Shown in pieces: positions 41,931 to 50,660 of a stretch of 64,000 nt of DNA. The translations under genes and the position numbers were made by a program. This DNA is from Deltaproteobacteria bacterium (GTDB lineage Bacteria > UBA10199 > JADGCS01): assembly GCA_024233595.1 (NCBI GenBank), contig JACKPK010000010.1, forward strand, positions 8,800 through 72,799, read 5' to 3'. The notes beneath the pieces are model-generated. The model had not been told where the DNA came from. It saw only the letters and a list, made by a program, of their open reading frames with translations, and searched no databases. Position 1 is the first letter of the stretch. Every line of letters begins with the position of its first letter.

Positions 41931-43946
41931 CAGATCTTTGTCATTGCCGATCAACAAATGGGCATGCTCAATGGGGCGCGCACGTTTTTTCAAAGTAACA
42001 CGGTCGATGGTATGGTGGATCCCGCTGTGCGACCAGTGGCCCTCGATTTATTTTCGTTCACGGTTTCGCAAGCCCACATCATGCAATTGGAAGAGAGTCT
42101 TGTTGGCAAGAACTACCCCTTGGTCATTGTGAACAACGGCGATTTGGCGGATCGTTCTTGTGCGCCCGAATACGATTTGGCTTTGTTCTCGTCCGGTTTT
42201 TTTGCGGGTGGGTTTAAGCGCGACAACACGCATCGCATGCTTGGCATTGGTAATCATGATCTGACGCATTTGGGCAACTTTACAACTGAGCAAAATTTGC
42301 GGGGCTTTTTTGGCGAGATTTTAGGTTTGCCGGGAACAGAGCAAAGTTATCGTGAGCGTTACTGGGCACCCAATTGTGGCAATGACGCTCAGGTGTTGGA
42401 TAAAAAGCGCCTTATCGAATTCATGGCGCGTTTTTATCAGGTCGACTTGGACCAAGCGGTCACTAAAATTGCGGAGTCATCTGATGAGATGTTTCGTTTA
42501 AATGACGACACAGAGCCACGGTCCTGGCACGTTGAAGGCGATGAGCTTCCTAATTTTAAAGAAGTTTACCGGACGTTTTGGAAAGACGCGCCTGATCAGA
42601 TGCAAACAGCCATTGTGAGAAAAAGAGATCGCAGTGGTGATTCAATTCACGAGTGGTTTGCGATTATGGCAAAAAAATTAGAAGACGGCACGCATGTGAT
42701 TTTGTTGGATTCTATGGATCACACGGAAACATCTCCTTTGGTGCCAGGATTATCACCGCGCTTTTCGGTTGCTGCGGCGCGCATTGTGCATGCTTACATT
42801 GCGTATCAAAATTCTATTTCTGATACGCCTCAGCATTATGTTTTGGTTTCGCACTTTCCGATGCAAGAGGTTTACAACGGTTTATTGGGTAACAAACGTT
42901 TGTGGCGCCGAGGCATGGGGAAGGTTTTGGATTTGCCAGAAGTGGAGTGGGTGATTTCATCACATGATCACGTCGAAAGCAGTCGTGACCTGGCTGATCT
43001 TTTGCATCGTAAAAAATCACTTTTAAAACGAAGCAAGGCTTTGCCTGAAGACACAACGGGGAGTGTAACCGACTTCCCGAACTCAACTTATAGTTTAAAA
43101 TGGGAACAAGCAGAGGGCAGGCGTTTGTATCAAGCTGACTTTGTCCGATTAGAGAGCAAGTACACTGAATCGAGCCCTTTGGTTGACCGTTATGTCAAAC
43201 GCCATCTTGGCGAATTGGCACGTTACCGCGAGCTTTGGCAGCATTTGCCGACAGCGGCCATGCAGCGTGCTGCGGGGCCTAATGGCACCCCTGGAAAAAC
43301 TTGGGCTGCGCTTTCGGCCATTAACCGGCCTTCGGTTTTACAAAAAGAGATTTTAATTTTCGACACGCTCAATCTGATGGAGTTTCAGTTTACGGAAGCC
43401 CTGACTTTATTGGATTCCTTGCTTTCGCTCATGGAGGAAGAAATCAAAACCTTAGAAGAGCAAGGTGATTTTGATGCGTCTGAAAGTCTTTCGCCTTCTT
43501 TTATTATTTTGTCACAAGAATGGAATCATTTGAACGCTCGTTATGAACGCTGGCAAGGGCAAATGAATGAGCCTCGTGATTTTTTTGGTCGGTCTCTTTC
43601 GGTCAAAGAAGCCATTCAGGAGTACAACGACCTCTATTTACAAAATCAAAAGAGCAATCGCCCGAGCGAAGAGCAAAAGGCGTTGTTGAATCAAATTGAA
43701 TCGTATTTATTCAAGCCAGGCACCATGGGAGTGGACAAACGCTTGCGGAAGGGATTGAATCTTTTGGAGTTGTTTGTGAGCCCCTGTGGGGAAACAGCTT
43801 ATTGTTTTCAAACCATCCAGATGTTGCTTGCCGAAATCCCCAAGAATAGTGAGTCCTGGCGCTTCATGTTAAAAATCGCATTGGCTGCCGCCGAAGAAGA
43901 CACCTGGAGAGTCCCACAGAGTCGAGTTGTGGGGGCGGGGGAATAG
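41709..43946 (+). CDS. Calcineurin-like metallophosphoesterase, C-terminal part of the broken gene
   Basis: The open frame has 745 codons, though the first 70 or so (before about 41930) are probably out of frame. From FVIADQQMG on, it reads as a metal-dependent phosphoesterase: D in VIADQQ, NNGDLADRS for GDxxD, GIGNHDLTHLG for GNHD, LVSHFPMQ, and ISSHDHVES where the family usually has GHxH. The rest (about 500-740) is helical and rich in Glu, with no known domain. Two metal ions and hydrolysis of a phosphate ester or phosphodiester are expected; the substrate is unknown. As the C-terminal end of a protein with many membrane segments, the catalytic domain could face either side. The stop codon lies inside a heptamer repeat. 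Confidence 0.7.
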   Translation: MLWAKFLTETPQSLETQATTLPEDNIPHEHPERLQRLVIMNLMMLNTKKILVAVMCSGRSTIIIFRWIAWPSQGQIFVIADQQMGMLNGARTFFQSNTVDGMVDPAVRPVALDLFSFTVSQAHIMQLEESLVGKNYPLVIVNNGDLADRSCAPEYDLALFSSGFFAGGFKRDNTHRMLGIGNHDLTHLGNFTTEQNLRGFFGEILGLPGTEQSYRERYWAPNCGNDAQVLDKKRLIEFMARFYQVDLDQAVTKIAESSDEMFRLNDDTEPRSWHVEGDELPNFKEVYRTFWKDAPDQMQTAIVRKRDRSGDSIHEWFAIMAKKLEDGTHVILLDSMDHTETSPLVPGLSPRFSVAAARIVHAYIAYQNSISDTPQHYVLVSHFPMQEVYNGLLGNKRLWRRGMGKVLDLPEVEWVISSHDHVESSRDLADLLHRKKSLLKRSKALPEDTTGSVTDFPNSTYSLKWEQAEGRRLYQADFVRLESKYTESSPLVDRYVKRHLGELARYRELWQHLPTAAMQRAAGPNGTPGKTWAALSAINRPSVLQKEILIFDTLNLMEFQFTEALTLLDSLLSLMEEEIKTLEEQGDFDASESLSPSFIILSQEWNHLNARYERWQGQMNEPRDFFGRSLSVKEAIQEYNDLYLQNQKSNRPSEEQKALLNQIESYLFKPGTMGVDKRLRKGLNLLELFVSPCGETAYCFQTIQMLLAEIPKNSESWRFMLKIALAAAEEDTWRVPQSRVVGAGE

Positions 43947-43964
43947 GGACTAGAGGTTAGGGGT
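43944..43964. repeat. Heptamer array TAGGGAC / TAGAGGT / TAGGGGT
   Basis: Three related heptamers in tandem; the first TAG is the stop codon of the phosphoesterase gene. Same type as the array at 31144. Confidence 0.65.
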
Positions 43965-44044
43965 TCAATTTTAAAACCGACATAAATTCACCTCAATTGC
44001 TAAAGCTTCTCGCTCTCTTTTGAACAGTATTATATAGATGCTCC

Positions 44045-44767
44045 ATGATCTACTTTATTTTGTTCCTGCTCAGCACGGCCACTTCTATTCTTTCCGGCAC
44101 CATTGGCATGGCTGGCGGCATTGTGCTCTTATCTCTTCTGACCTTTGTTTTGCCCTTTGAGCTTCTGATTCCCATTCATGGCACAGCCCAATTGGTGAGC
44201 AATTTTTCACGTTTGCTGTTTTTGCGGAAGAACATCAATCTGATTGTTTTAAAGTGGTACATGGTGGGCTCTGTCTTTGGTTCTTTGTTATCTGTTTTGG
44301 TCATCAAGTCTGTCGAAAACAAAGAAGTGTTTCTGCTTTTGATCGCAGGGATTATTTTTTACACGCTTTTTAAACCCAAAAAATTACCAAAGATTCAAAT
44401 CCCTTTGTGGGCGTTTTCTTTTGTTGGTTTTGGGGCGGGGTTTTTAAGTTTATTGGTGGGCGCCACGGGACCTTTTATTGCGCCGTTCTTTTTACGAGAC
44501 GAATTTTCCAAAGAAGAGATTGTTGCGACCAAGGCGGCCGTACAGTGCTTTACCCATTTTCTAAAATTACCGGCCTTTTTCTACCTTGGCTTTGCGTTTT
44601 CGGAGCACCTTGGTTTTATCATGGTGCTCAGTGCTGGGGCCATTGTTGGCACCAAGATTGGTGTGAGCATTTTAAAAGGTTTGCCCGAAAAGCAATTTCG
44701 CATCTTGTTTCGTCTGGCTCTTTTTGCAGCTGCCTGCCGTTTGGTTTACAAGGTGTTTTTGGGATAA
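44045..44767 (+). CDS. TSUP-family permease (TauE/SafE)
   Basis: A 240-residue inner-membrane permease with about eight hydrophobic segments. The two-fold repeat typical of TSUP proteins is visible: GTIGMAGGIVLLSLL with HGTAQLVSNFSRLLFLRKN in the first half and GFLSLLVGATGPFIAPFFL with KAAVQCFTHFLKLPAF in the second. Members export sulfite, sulfoacetate or other organic sulfonates. Start at the ATG at 44045; no clear ribosome site. It converges on the M3 peptidase gene and has no sulfur-metabolism neighbours, so the substrate is open. Confidence 0.88.
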   Translation: MIYFILFLLSTATSILSGTIGMAGGIVLLSLLTFVLPFELLIPIHGTAQLVSNFSRLLFLRKNINLIVLKWYMVGSVFGSLLSVLVIKSVENKEVFLLLIAGIIFYTLFKPKKLPKIQIPLWAFSFVGFGAGFLSLLVGATGPFIAPFFLRDEFSKEEIVATKAAVQCFTHFLKLPAFFYLGFAFSEHLGFIMVLSAGAIVGTKIGVSILKGLPEKQFRILFRLALFAAACRLVYKVFLG

Positions 44768-44779
44768 AAAGATTTGATA

Positions 44780-46228
44780 TCAAAGTTCCGATTTCAGAAA
44801 AGTAAAGAGTTCAATGGGATCCATTTGAGTATAGCTCATCCAGGCTAAGTCGTAGGTGTTAATTTTAGCGCCACCATTTAAAACTCTTTTAAACTCTGTC
44901 TTAAGCGTAGAAGGGGCTTTTAACGCTGCAGCAGCAGAATATGCGGCGACTAAATATGAGATAGAGTAGTAGGCTTTGCGAAAAAACTGAGGGATAACCA
45001 CCCATAGGTTTTTTAAATATTCTTTATTGGAAAAATCTTTGCCCCAAAAAATCTCTAAATGTTTTAAAAAGTTATCGTTAATATCTTTTGAAAGTGATTG
45101 TGGATTGTAAAGATCGTTTTCGAAACAGATAAAGAGGCTGTTCCAAAATATTTTCTGCCACCATCTCTGTATGATAAAATCAGAATCAATACCAAGCTGC
45201 TTGTAACAGATTAATTCAGAAATATGAGAAATGGTTTCCGAAACAGTTGTTGATGCTTGTGTATTTAAAAAAGAATTATTTTTTGATGATTCTATAAAAT
45301 GCAATGCGTGTCCGATTTCGTGAGCAAGATTTAAGTAAGAGCTCAAAGTTTCGTCATAGTGAACAGAAATCACAGGCCTGATCTTTGTTCCTAAAAAGTA
45401 GCAAAATGCTCCTGGTCGTTTGCTACTTGAGGGGGCGGTATGAATTGATTTTTCATTGAATAAGCGTTCGATTTCAGATTGGTACATGGTATCTATTTGG
45501 CCAAATGCAGACAAAATATTTTCTTTAGCCTCATTTAATGAAATTTTTTTAGAGCTGCTCACAGGTGCAGCAAAAACATTTTCCGCACAATTTTCAGTTC
45601 TTGCATAATTGCTTATTAAATCTTTTGCCTGTGTTTTGATTGTGTCGATTAAATGACTGATGAATTCAGGAGGTATACTTTCTGTTTCTAAAATCAAATT
45701 GCTTAAGTTGTTGTTGGTGTTGCTCAAGCGTTCTTGCAGGATGGCTTTGTAAATGCTTTCAAACTCTTGACTCACTTTGTTTAAACTCTTTGCTAAGCCT
45801 TGTAAGGCTATTTTTCGCAATTTTTGATCAGGTAATCTGTAAACCATGTTAAAACGAGAAATTGGAAAACTCTGGTTGAAGATTTTAAAGTTGGTGGCGG
45901 CAAAAAGATTTTCGTATTGTTTGATAAGAGAATGTTCTTTTTCTGAAAAAATAATTTTGTTTTTAATGAGGTAGTTAGTGCGAAAAGTTTTTATATCGAT
46001 ATTTGTTGTTTGTGAATTATTAATGAAGGATTGTAGATGTTTTGATCTTGCGAGCTGATTGTGTTTTCTGTCTTTGTTTTTAAGATCCAGCCACGCTTTT
46101 TTCTTTTGACTGTTTTTTATATCAAAAAGATATTTGATCTCTGCCTTTGATATATTGGTGTAAGCAGACTCGAAGCGATGATTGAGCTCTTGAAATTGAA
46201 CGGCAGTCATGTCTTCGTTTAATTTCAT
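44780..46228 (-). CDS. M3-family metallopeptidase (oligoendopeptidase F-like)
   Basis: A 482-residue cytoplasmic zinc peptidase starting at the ATG at 46228; the open frame runs on but overlaps the MFS gene. The zinc motif HEIGHALHFIESS (HExxH) is near residue 300, and the downstream Glu ligand is expected in TTVSETISHISELICY. Mostly helical, as in thimet-type enzymes, but shorter than PepF (about 600). Such enzymes cut peptides of some 5 to 20 residues. Its start overlaps the MFS exporter stop (ATGA), so synthesis is coupled, and the cupin and a small protein gene lie upstream. The sequence is AT-rich compared with its neighbours. A role in trimming an exported or self-made peptide is inferred from the context only. 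Confidence 0.85.
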   Translation of the reverse strand: MKLNEDMTAVQFQELNHRFESAYTNISKAEIKYLFDIKNSQKKKAWLDLKNKDRKHNQLARSKHLQSFINNSQTTNIDIKTFRTNYLIKNKIIFSEKEHSLIKQYENLFAATNFKIFNQSFPISRFNMVYRLPDQKLRKIALQGLAKSLNKVSQEFESIYKAILQERLSNTNNNLSNLILETESIPPEFISHLIDTIKTQAKDLISNYARTENCAENVFAAPVSSSKKISLNEAKENILSAFGQIDTMYQSEIERLFNEKSIHTAPSSSKRPGAFCYFLGTKIRPVISVHYDETLSSYLNLAHEIGHALHFIESSKNNSFLNTQASTTVSETISHISELICYKQLGIDSDFIIQRWWQKIFWNSLFICFENDLYNPQSLSKDINDNFLKHLEIFWGKDFSNKEYLKNLWVVIPQFFRKAYYSISYLVAAYSAAAALKAPSTLKTEFKRVLNGGAKINTYDLAWMSYTQMDPIELFTFLKSEL

Positions 46229-47436
46229 TTTGTTGCTCCAACAGGGATCAATTGCTTTGCTCTTGCAAAGAAAATAACGAATCCAAAAAGAAAGATCCCT
46301 AGTCCAGGAATCCAGCAAAGACTTTGTGGGTTTTGTAATGATTGCGCCCAAGCCACCATCAAGCCGGCGATTGGCAATGTGCTCTGATTGATCAGAGTCA
46401 TGATTGAAACTGTTTGCCCGAGTTTTTGTTTTGCAATGATTTCGCCTCTTTTGGTTCTAAAATACACGCCGATAAACAATGTGCTTGCTATTGAAAGCGC
46501 AAAAAGCCCCGAGAAACCAATGAATGTTTTAGTGAACGAGATAGAGAATGAGGAAAGGGCTAAAACAAAATAGGCAAAACGGCTCACATTGAGAAGGCTG
46601 AAACGACGAACAAGATAAGGATGAATTGATAAAGCAAAAGCTCCTGCTAATCCGGCGCTTAAGGTTATGATGCTAAAATATTGATCAGGCAGATTGAAGT
46701 TTCCGGTAACAACACCGGCAGCAGCTGCTTCAACGATTCCCGCAAGTAGGTTGTTGCACATTGCCATTAGACAAAATACCAAAAGAACAGGTTTTGATTT
46801 GAGTTCTTTTAAGGCATTTTTAAAACTCAGCGAAAATTTTATGTGCTCAGCGTGGTTTTGTTGCTCAGATTGTTTTTTTAAGATTTGTCGAATTAAGAAA
46901 AAATTGAATAAGTAAAAAATGGCTGAAAGACCCAGCATATTATGTAGTGATAAGAAGTAAGTTAAGACAATGGCAAACAGGGGACCAATGATCATAGAGA
47001 ATTGATCAATTCTTAAGAATTTTGATTGTCTGTTTGCTAGTTCTTCTCCAGAAAAGCGATGAGATATGAGTGTTTCGATTGCAAGAATTGTTTGTCCATT
47101 GCCAAGTGATGTGATGGATCCGTACAATCCCAGAAATAAAGCAGAGGGAACATGTCCCGAAAGATAGACTAAAAAGACAATGATGGAGGCCAAGGCTTTT
47201 GTTAAGTCTGCTAGTAAAATGGCAAAGCGACTACCAAAGCGATCGATCAAATGGCCAGTGAAAGGAAGAGTCAAAACGCGGGGAAGCCATTCTATAAAAT
47301 AAGCTAACCCCGCGTCTTTGAAACTACCAGAAATTTTAAATACCAAAAGCGGAATGGCAAACATCAAAAGTTGGTCACCAATTAGCACACTAAATAATCC
47401 CAAATTCAGCATCGAAAATTTCTTTTGTTCAATCAT
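46225..47436 (-). CDS. MFS transporter
   Basis: A 403-residue membrane transporter of the major facilitator superfamily with about 12 membrane segments. The loop between helices 2 and 3 reads GHLIDRFGSRFAILLAD, matching the D-R-x-G-R/S signature of drug and macrolide exporters (MFS_3 type). It begins 14 bases after the cupin gene and its TGA overlaps the ATG of the M3 peptidase. The operon partners suggest export of a small peptide or modified metabolite. AT-rich like the rest of the module. GAGGGAA precedes the ATG at 47436. Confidence 0.87.
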   Translation of the reverse strand: MIEQKKFSMLNLGLFSVLIGDQLLMFAIPLLVFKISGSFKDAGLAYFIEWLPRVLTLPFTGHLIDRFGSRFAILLADLTKALASIIVFLVYLSGHVPSALFLGLYGSITSLGNGQTILAIETLISHRFSGEELANRQSKFLRIDQFSMIIGPLFAIVLTYFLSLHNMLGLSAIFYLFNFFLIRQILKKQSEQQNHAEHIKFSLSFKNALKELKSKPVLLVFCLMAMCNNLLAGIVEAAAAGVVTGNFNLPDQYFSIITLSAGLAGAFALSIHPYLVRRFSLLNVSRFAYFVLALSSFSISFTKTFIGFSGLFALSIASTLFIGVYFRTKRGEIIAKQKLGQTVSIMTLINQSTLPIAGLMVAWAQSLQNPQSLCWIPGLGIFLFGFVIFFARAKQLIPVGATK

Positions 47437-47450
47437 GACATTCCCTCGTG

Positions 47451-48787
47451 TTAAACGATTTCTTCTACTTCAGACATTTGATTTTCAGCTCTTCTGCGCA
47501 AAACAATCCGGAATTCTGTTTTTGTTTTTGGGTCAATGAAAGTCTGTGACCGAGGAGCAGAGTAATCAGATTTTTTCATCATAAGAGCTTTTTGCTCAGT
47601 TGCTGATTTAATGTAGTAGTCGTCTATTGTAGGTATGGTGTTAATTTTATAAACAGGGTAATTCATGCAATCGATTGGCCAGTCGATGACATCATGACCT
47701 GGTCTATAATTTTGCCGATCATCCATAAAATGAAAAGGTCGGTTGAGTGTGTAAACACCTTCCATCCCTCTTAAGGCATGCGCGACTCCTTGAGGAATGA
47801 CAAGTTCTTTAAAACTTGAAACTTCCAGAACGAGTTCTTCTTTTTTATGAAGGGTTTTTGATCCTTCTCGGCAATCAACTAAGGTTAAGTGAATTTTTTT
47901 ACCCGGTCGACCCAAGAAGGTTAGTCTGTCTTCTTGGCCCAAGTGAATGCCGTAGGAGTCATGGTTATAACTTTGGTGGCCATGCTCAACTACGTAAAAC
48001 GGTGATTTACGGATTAAAGGCAAAACTGCGCTATCAGGTCCTGTTGCCACCTTAAGATGATCTTGCCAAAACACCCCTTCAATGGATCCTAGCTTTTCTA
48101 TTTTTTTAGCTTCGTTTGAAACAGGATCAACTTTTTTTCTCATCAACAGTGAATGGGTTTTGTTATTAGCATCCGTAAAATTGAATTGCTCCGGAAAACC
48201 CGCTGTTATGTTTGGCAATATCTTTTCTTGGAAGGCTGCTAATCTAGAGTAAACAAGCTCAGAGGCCTGATGAGGGTTGGGTTCTACCACAGGGAGTTTT
48301 TTTGATCCAATGGGAACATTGATGATGTCGTTTTCTAGTTTCCAAAGCGAATTGGGATCAAAAATTTTGTCAGGCTCTGGAAGGTAGAGATTGAATTCAT
48401 TGATGGTGTCGATGTTTTCTAAATTATAAAATGTGTGCGCAATACCAGCAGGAATCACAAGGGTCCTTCTTGAGCTTGGCGTGAATTCAATTTCTAGTTG
48501 TTCGTGAAGAGTTGGTGAGCCTTTGCGACAATCAATGAAAGAAGCTTTGATTTTTGAGTTATGTCTCCAAAAAGGTGAGCTGGTCTTCTGTCCTAAATGA
48601 ATCCTGTAATGTCAAGATTCGAATTTTTTGTTCCGTGGTGAACAATATTTAGTTCGATTTGTTGGGAATGGCACAACAAATGAATCAGGTTGCTCATTAT
48701 TCATTCTCAACGTGATTTCCAGTGTAGTCCCGCGATAGAAAGTTCAGTCGTCTCCAAGTGCGGTTTCAGTTGATTGGCACATTTCAT
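47451..48787 (-). pseudogene. Tandem RmlC-like cupin (sugar epimerase fold), N-terminus frame-broken
   Basis: A double jelly-roll protein related to dTDP-4-dehydrorhamnose 3,5-epimerase. The intact frame (47451-48458, 335 residues) contains the end of module 1 (VIPAGIAHTFYNLENIDT) and all of module 2: VEHGHQSYNHDSYGIHLGQ, LTLVDCREGSKTL, VIPQGVAHALRGMEGVYTLN. Upstream, HLGQKTSSPFWRHN and IDCRKGSPTLHEQ are in the same frame, then VHHGTKNSNLDITGF, TTLEITLRMNNEQPDSFVV and MKCANQLKPHLETTEL in others, back to an ATG at 48787 with a perfect AAGGAG. Three single-base shifts (near 48600, 48645 and 48730) would restore about 445 residues. A short strand (LLMRKKV, IVLRRRA, ITLRMNN) precedes or ends each module. 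Real break or sequencing error. Confidence 0.65.
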
Positions 48788-48837
48788 TTTTATCTCCTTC
48801 TGCCCTCGGGCAAAACTAATTTAGTTGGTCTATTTGC

Positions 48838-48866
48838 AAAAAAGGGCGAGAGAAAAACTCTCGCCC
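48838..48866 (-). terminator. Strong intrinsic terminator after the 95-residue gene
   Basis: Perfect nine-base stem GGGCGAGAG / CTCTCGCCC with a five-base loop; on the minus strand it is followed by six T's. It lies between the small protein gene and the cupin gene of the same strand, so it would end or attenuate transcription between them. Confidence 0.88.
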
Positions 48867-48872
48867 TCTATT

Positions 48873-49160
48873 TTAGCTTTGAGCTTCGCTTGTTCCCAAA
48901 ACTTCAATTTCGTAACCCGCTGCGCGTGCTGACGAAATCAAAGATTCAAGATCTTTTGCGTTTAAAGCATCAAAACCTTCTAGGGCGCTTGCACACTTGA
49001 TAGCTGCTAAAAAAGACAAGCTATCGTATTTGGCAGAATCGCCATGGCTTTCTGCGAGCAAAACGCTGGAAGCAATGGTTCTGTTTTCTAAAGAGGTTTC
49101 TTTGTTGCCGAAAGTTTGTGGTGACTCATAGAGGTCTGAGAGCATTTGATTGATATTCAT
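48873..49160 (-). CDS. Small protein of unknown function, first gene of the cupin/MFS/M3 module
   Basis: A 95-residue protein starting at the ATG at 49160 behind a strong AAGGAGAAAACC site; the frame extends upstream but without family-like sequence. It begins MNINQMLSDLYESPQTFGN, has a central helix-like stretch (SLSFLAAIKCASALEGF) and a C-terminal part rich in Ala, Glu and Ser ending LGTSEAQS, with one Cys. No signal peptide, double-glycine motif or known leader is seen. A hairpin in the leader (49194-49214) and a strong terminator just after the stop suggest high, separate expression. Its position ahead of a modifying-type enzyme, exporter and peptidase makes it the candidate precursor peptide of the module; it could equally be a regulator or carrier. 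Confidence 0.65.
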   Translation of the reverse strand: MNINQMLSDLYESPQTFGNKETSLENRTIASSVLLAESHGDSAKYDSLSFLAAIKCASALEGFDALNAKDLESLISSARAAGYEIEVLGTSEAQS

Positions 49161-49193
49161 GGTTTTCTCCTTTTGATTTTTGGTTGTGAGTTG

Positions 49194-49214
49194 AACACAG
49201 ATTTTTTCTGTGTT
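49194..49214 (-). promoter_or_regulatory. 5' leader hairpin of the 95-residue gene
   Basis: AACACAG (49194-49200) and CTGTGTT (49208-49214) form a perfect seven-base stem with a seven-base loop, 34 bases before the ATG. No T-run follows on the minus strand, so it is more likely an mRNA-stabilising element than a terminator. Confidence 0.45.
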
Positions 49215-49421
49215 TGAAATTTTAAGGAGCAACAAGAATGCCAGTTCTGTTTTTATAATTTTGTCTTTATGTCTTGAGTGTTTAGCTGGACTGTTGCCTA
49301 AAAAGCTAAAAAGTCTGTTCATAATTCTAGATTTTTGGACGTTGTGTTTTGGACAAAGCTGTCTTTTTTTTGATATTTTTATGTTTTTTGTGGCAGAAGG
49401 CGTTGGACTCTGGAGAGATTT

Positions 49422-49982
49422 ATGGCAGATTTATACGTAGCGTTGGTTCATCATCCCATCCTTAATAAAGGAGGGCAGGTGGTCACCACATCAGTGACCA
49501 ATTTCGATCTTCACGATTTGGCTCGTAATTGCCGTACTTTTGATGTGAAGAAGCTTTTTATTGTGACCCCCTCGGAGCCGCAGCTTGCCATGGTCGATTA
49601 CATCAAAGAATACTGGCATGATGGCTGGGGAGCCTCTTATAACCCGGACCGCAAGCAAGCTTTTGATATCCTTCAGGGTGCTCCCAGCGTTGAAAACACC
49701 ACATTGACAATCAAAGAACTCAGTGGTACAAGCCCCGTTCTTGTCGCGACCACAGCTAAAAAGCACGAAAAATCAGTGGCTTACACTGGTGTTCGTGAGC
49801 TGTTAAAAGGGCAAAAACCAGTTCTGCTCATTTTTGGGACAGGGCATGGTCTGACGGAAGAGTTTTTAAATTCCACAGACCAAATATTAGACCCCATTTA
49901 TGGTGCAAGTGATTACAATCACCTGCCTGTAAGGAGTGCGGTGGCCATCATTTTAGATCGCCTGCGTTCTCAATGGGATTAA
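49422..49982 (+). CDS. SPOUT-type RNA methyltransferase domain protein (TM1570-like)
   Basis: A 186-residue protein of the Methyltrn_RNA_4 family (TM1570-like), a SPOUT-fold methyltransferase often fused or next to TrmD. The start MADLYVALVHHPILNKGGQVV is characteristic, and the knot region LLIFGTGHGLTEEFL near residue 137 binds SAM. The following rplS and rnhB genes are the standard trmD-operon neighbours, which supports a role in tRNA modification; rimM and trmD themselves are not in the window. GGAGAG precedes the ATG. Confidence 0.88.
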   Translation: MADLYVALVHHPILNKGGQVVTTSVTNFDLHDLARNCRTFDVKKLFIVTPSEPQLAMVDYIKEYWHDGWGASYNPDRKQAFDILQGAPSVENTTLTIKELSGTSPVLVATTAKKHEKSVAYTGVRELLKGQKPVLLIFGTGHGLTEEFLNSTDQILDPIYGASDYNHLPVRSAVAIILDRLRSQWD

Positions 49983-50066
49983 AGATTTTAAGAATCATTT
50001 TTTTAAGGCAGAGAAGACTTTTGTGAAGATAGGCTTCACGATTCTTTTGCTTCCTGGGCCGTTGTT

Positions 50067-50540
50067 ATGAATGCGATTGATTGGGTAAACCAAAAGTACA
50101 ACAAGAAAAACAATTTTCCACATTTCAAAGCTGGCGATAGCGTTCGCGTGCACGTGAAAATCAAAGAAGGCGACAAAGAGCGTGTTCAGGTTTACGAAGG
50201 TGTTGTGATCGGTATCCACCGCAAAGGCAGTGGCTCTTCTTTCACTGTTCGTAAAGTTTCTTACGGCACAGGTGTAGAGCGTATTTTCCCATTCAGCTGC
50301 CCAGCGGTTGAAAAAATCGAAGTCACCAACGTTGGTAAAGTTCGTCGTGGTAAAATTTACTACCTTCGTGACTTGGCTGGTAAGAAAGCTCGTATTGCTT
50401 CTGTTGACAAACTTGGTTTGGCTAAACGTGAAGAAATCGACGCGGCTCGTGCTGCTGAGTTTGCAGAAGCAGCCGAAGCCGATGCAACAGAAGCTTCAGC
50501 AGAACAAGCTGATGCAGCTCCAGCTGAAAACAAAGAATAA
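50067..50540 (+). CDS. rplS: 50S ribosomal protein L19
   Basis: A 157-residue large-subunit protein. Residues 1-115 are typical bL19 (HFKAGDSVRVHVKIKEGDKE, QVYEGVVIGIHRKGSGSSFT, VERIFPFSCPAVEKIEV, KVRRGKIYYLRDLAGKKARI). A C-terminal extension of about 30 residues is almost only Ala, Glu and Asp, longer than in most bacteria. The ATG at 50067 has no clear ribosome site. A strong terminator follows. Confidence 0.96.
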   Translation: MNAIDWVNQKYNKKNNFPHFKAGDSVRVHVKIKEGDKERVQVYEGVVIGIHRKGSGSSFTVRKVSYGTGVERIFPFSCPAVEKIEVTNVGKVRRGKIYYLRDLAGKKARIASVDKLGLAKREEIDAARAAEFAEAAEADATEASAEQADAAPAENKE

Positions 50541-50569
50541 AAATTTAGGCTTAATCAGCTTTTATAAAA

Positions 50570-50601
50570 GGCCGGTTGTTTTTTGCAGCCGGCCTTTTTT
50601 T
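50570..50601 (+). terminator. Intrinsic terminator after rplS
   Basis: Stem GGCCGGTTG / CAGCCGGCC with one G-T pair, followed by seven T's. Confidence 0.92.
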
Positions 50602-50660
50602 ATGTGTTCATTCCCGAATCATTATTGGCGCGATTTGAATTTGTGAAGTAAGGCCACTTC

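Noticed and set aside
48709..48787. A 26-codon ORF (MKCANQLKPHLETTELSIAG...) with a perfect ribosome site, as a separate small peptide
   Set aside because: In another frame the sequence runs on to TTLEITLRMNNEQPDSFVV, which resembles the strands that begin the other cupin modules. It is better read as the frame-broken start of the cupin gene.
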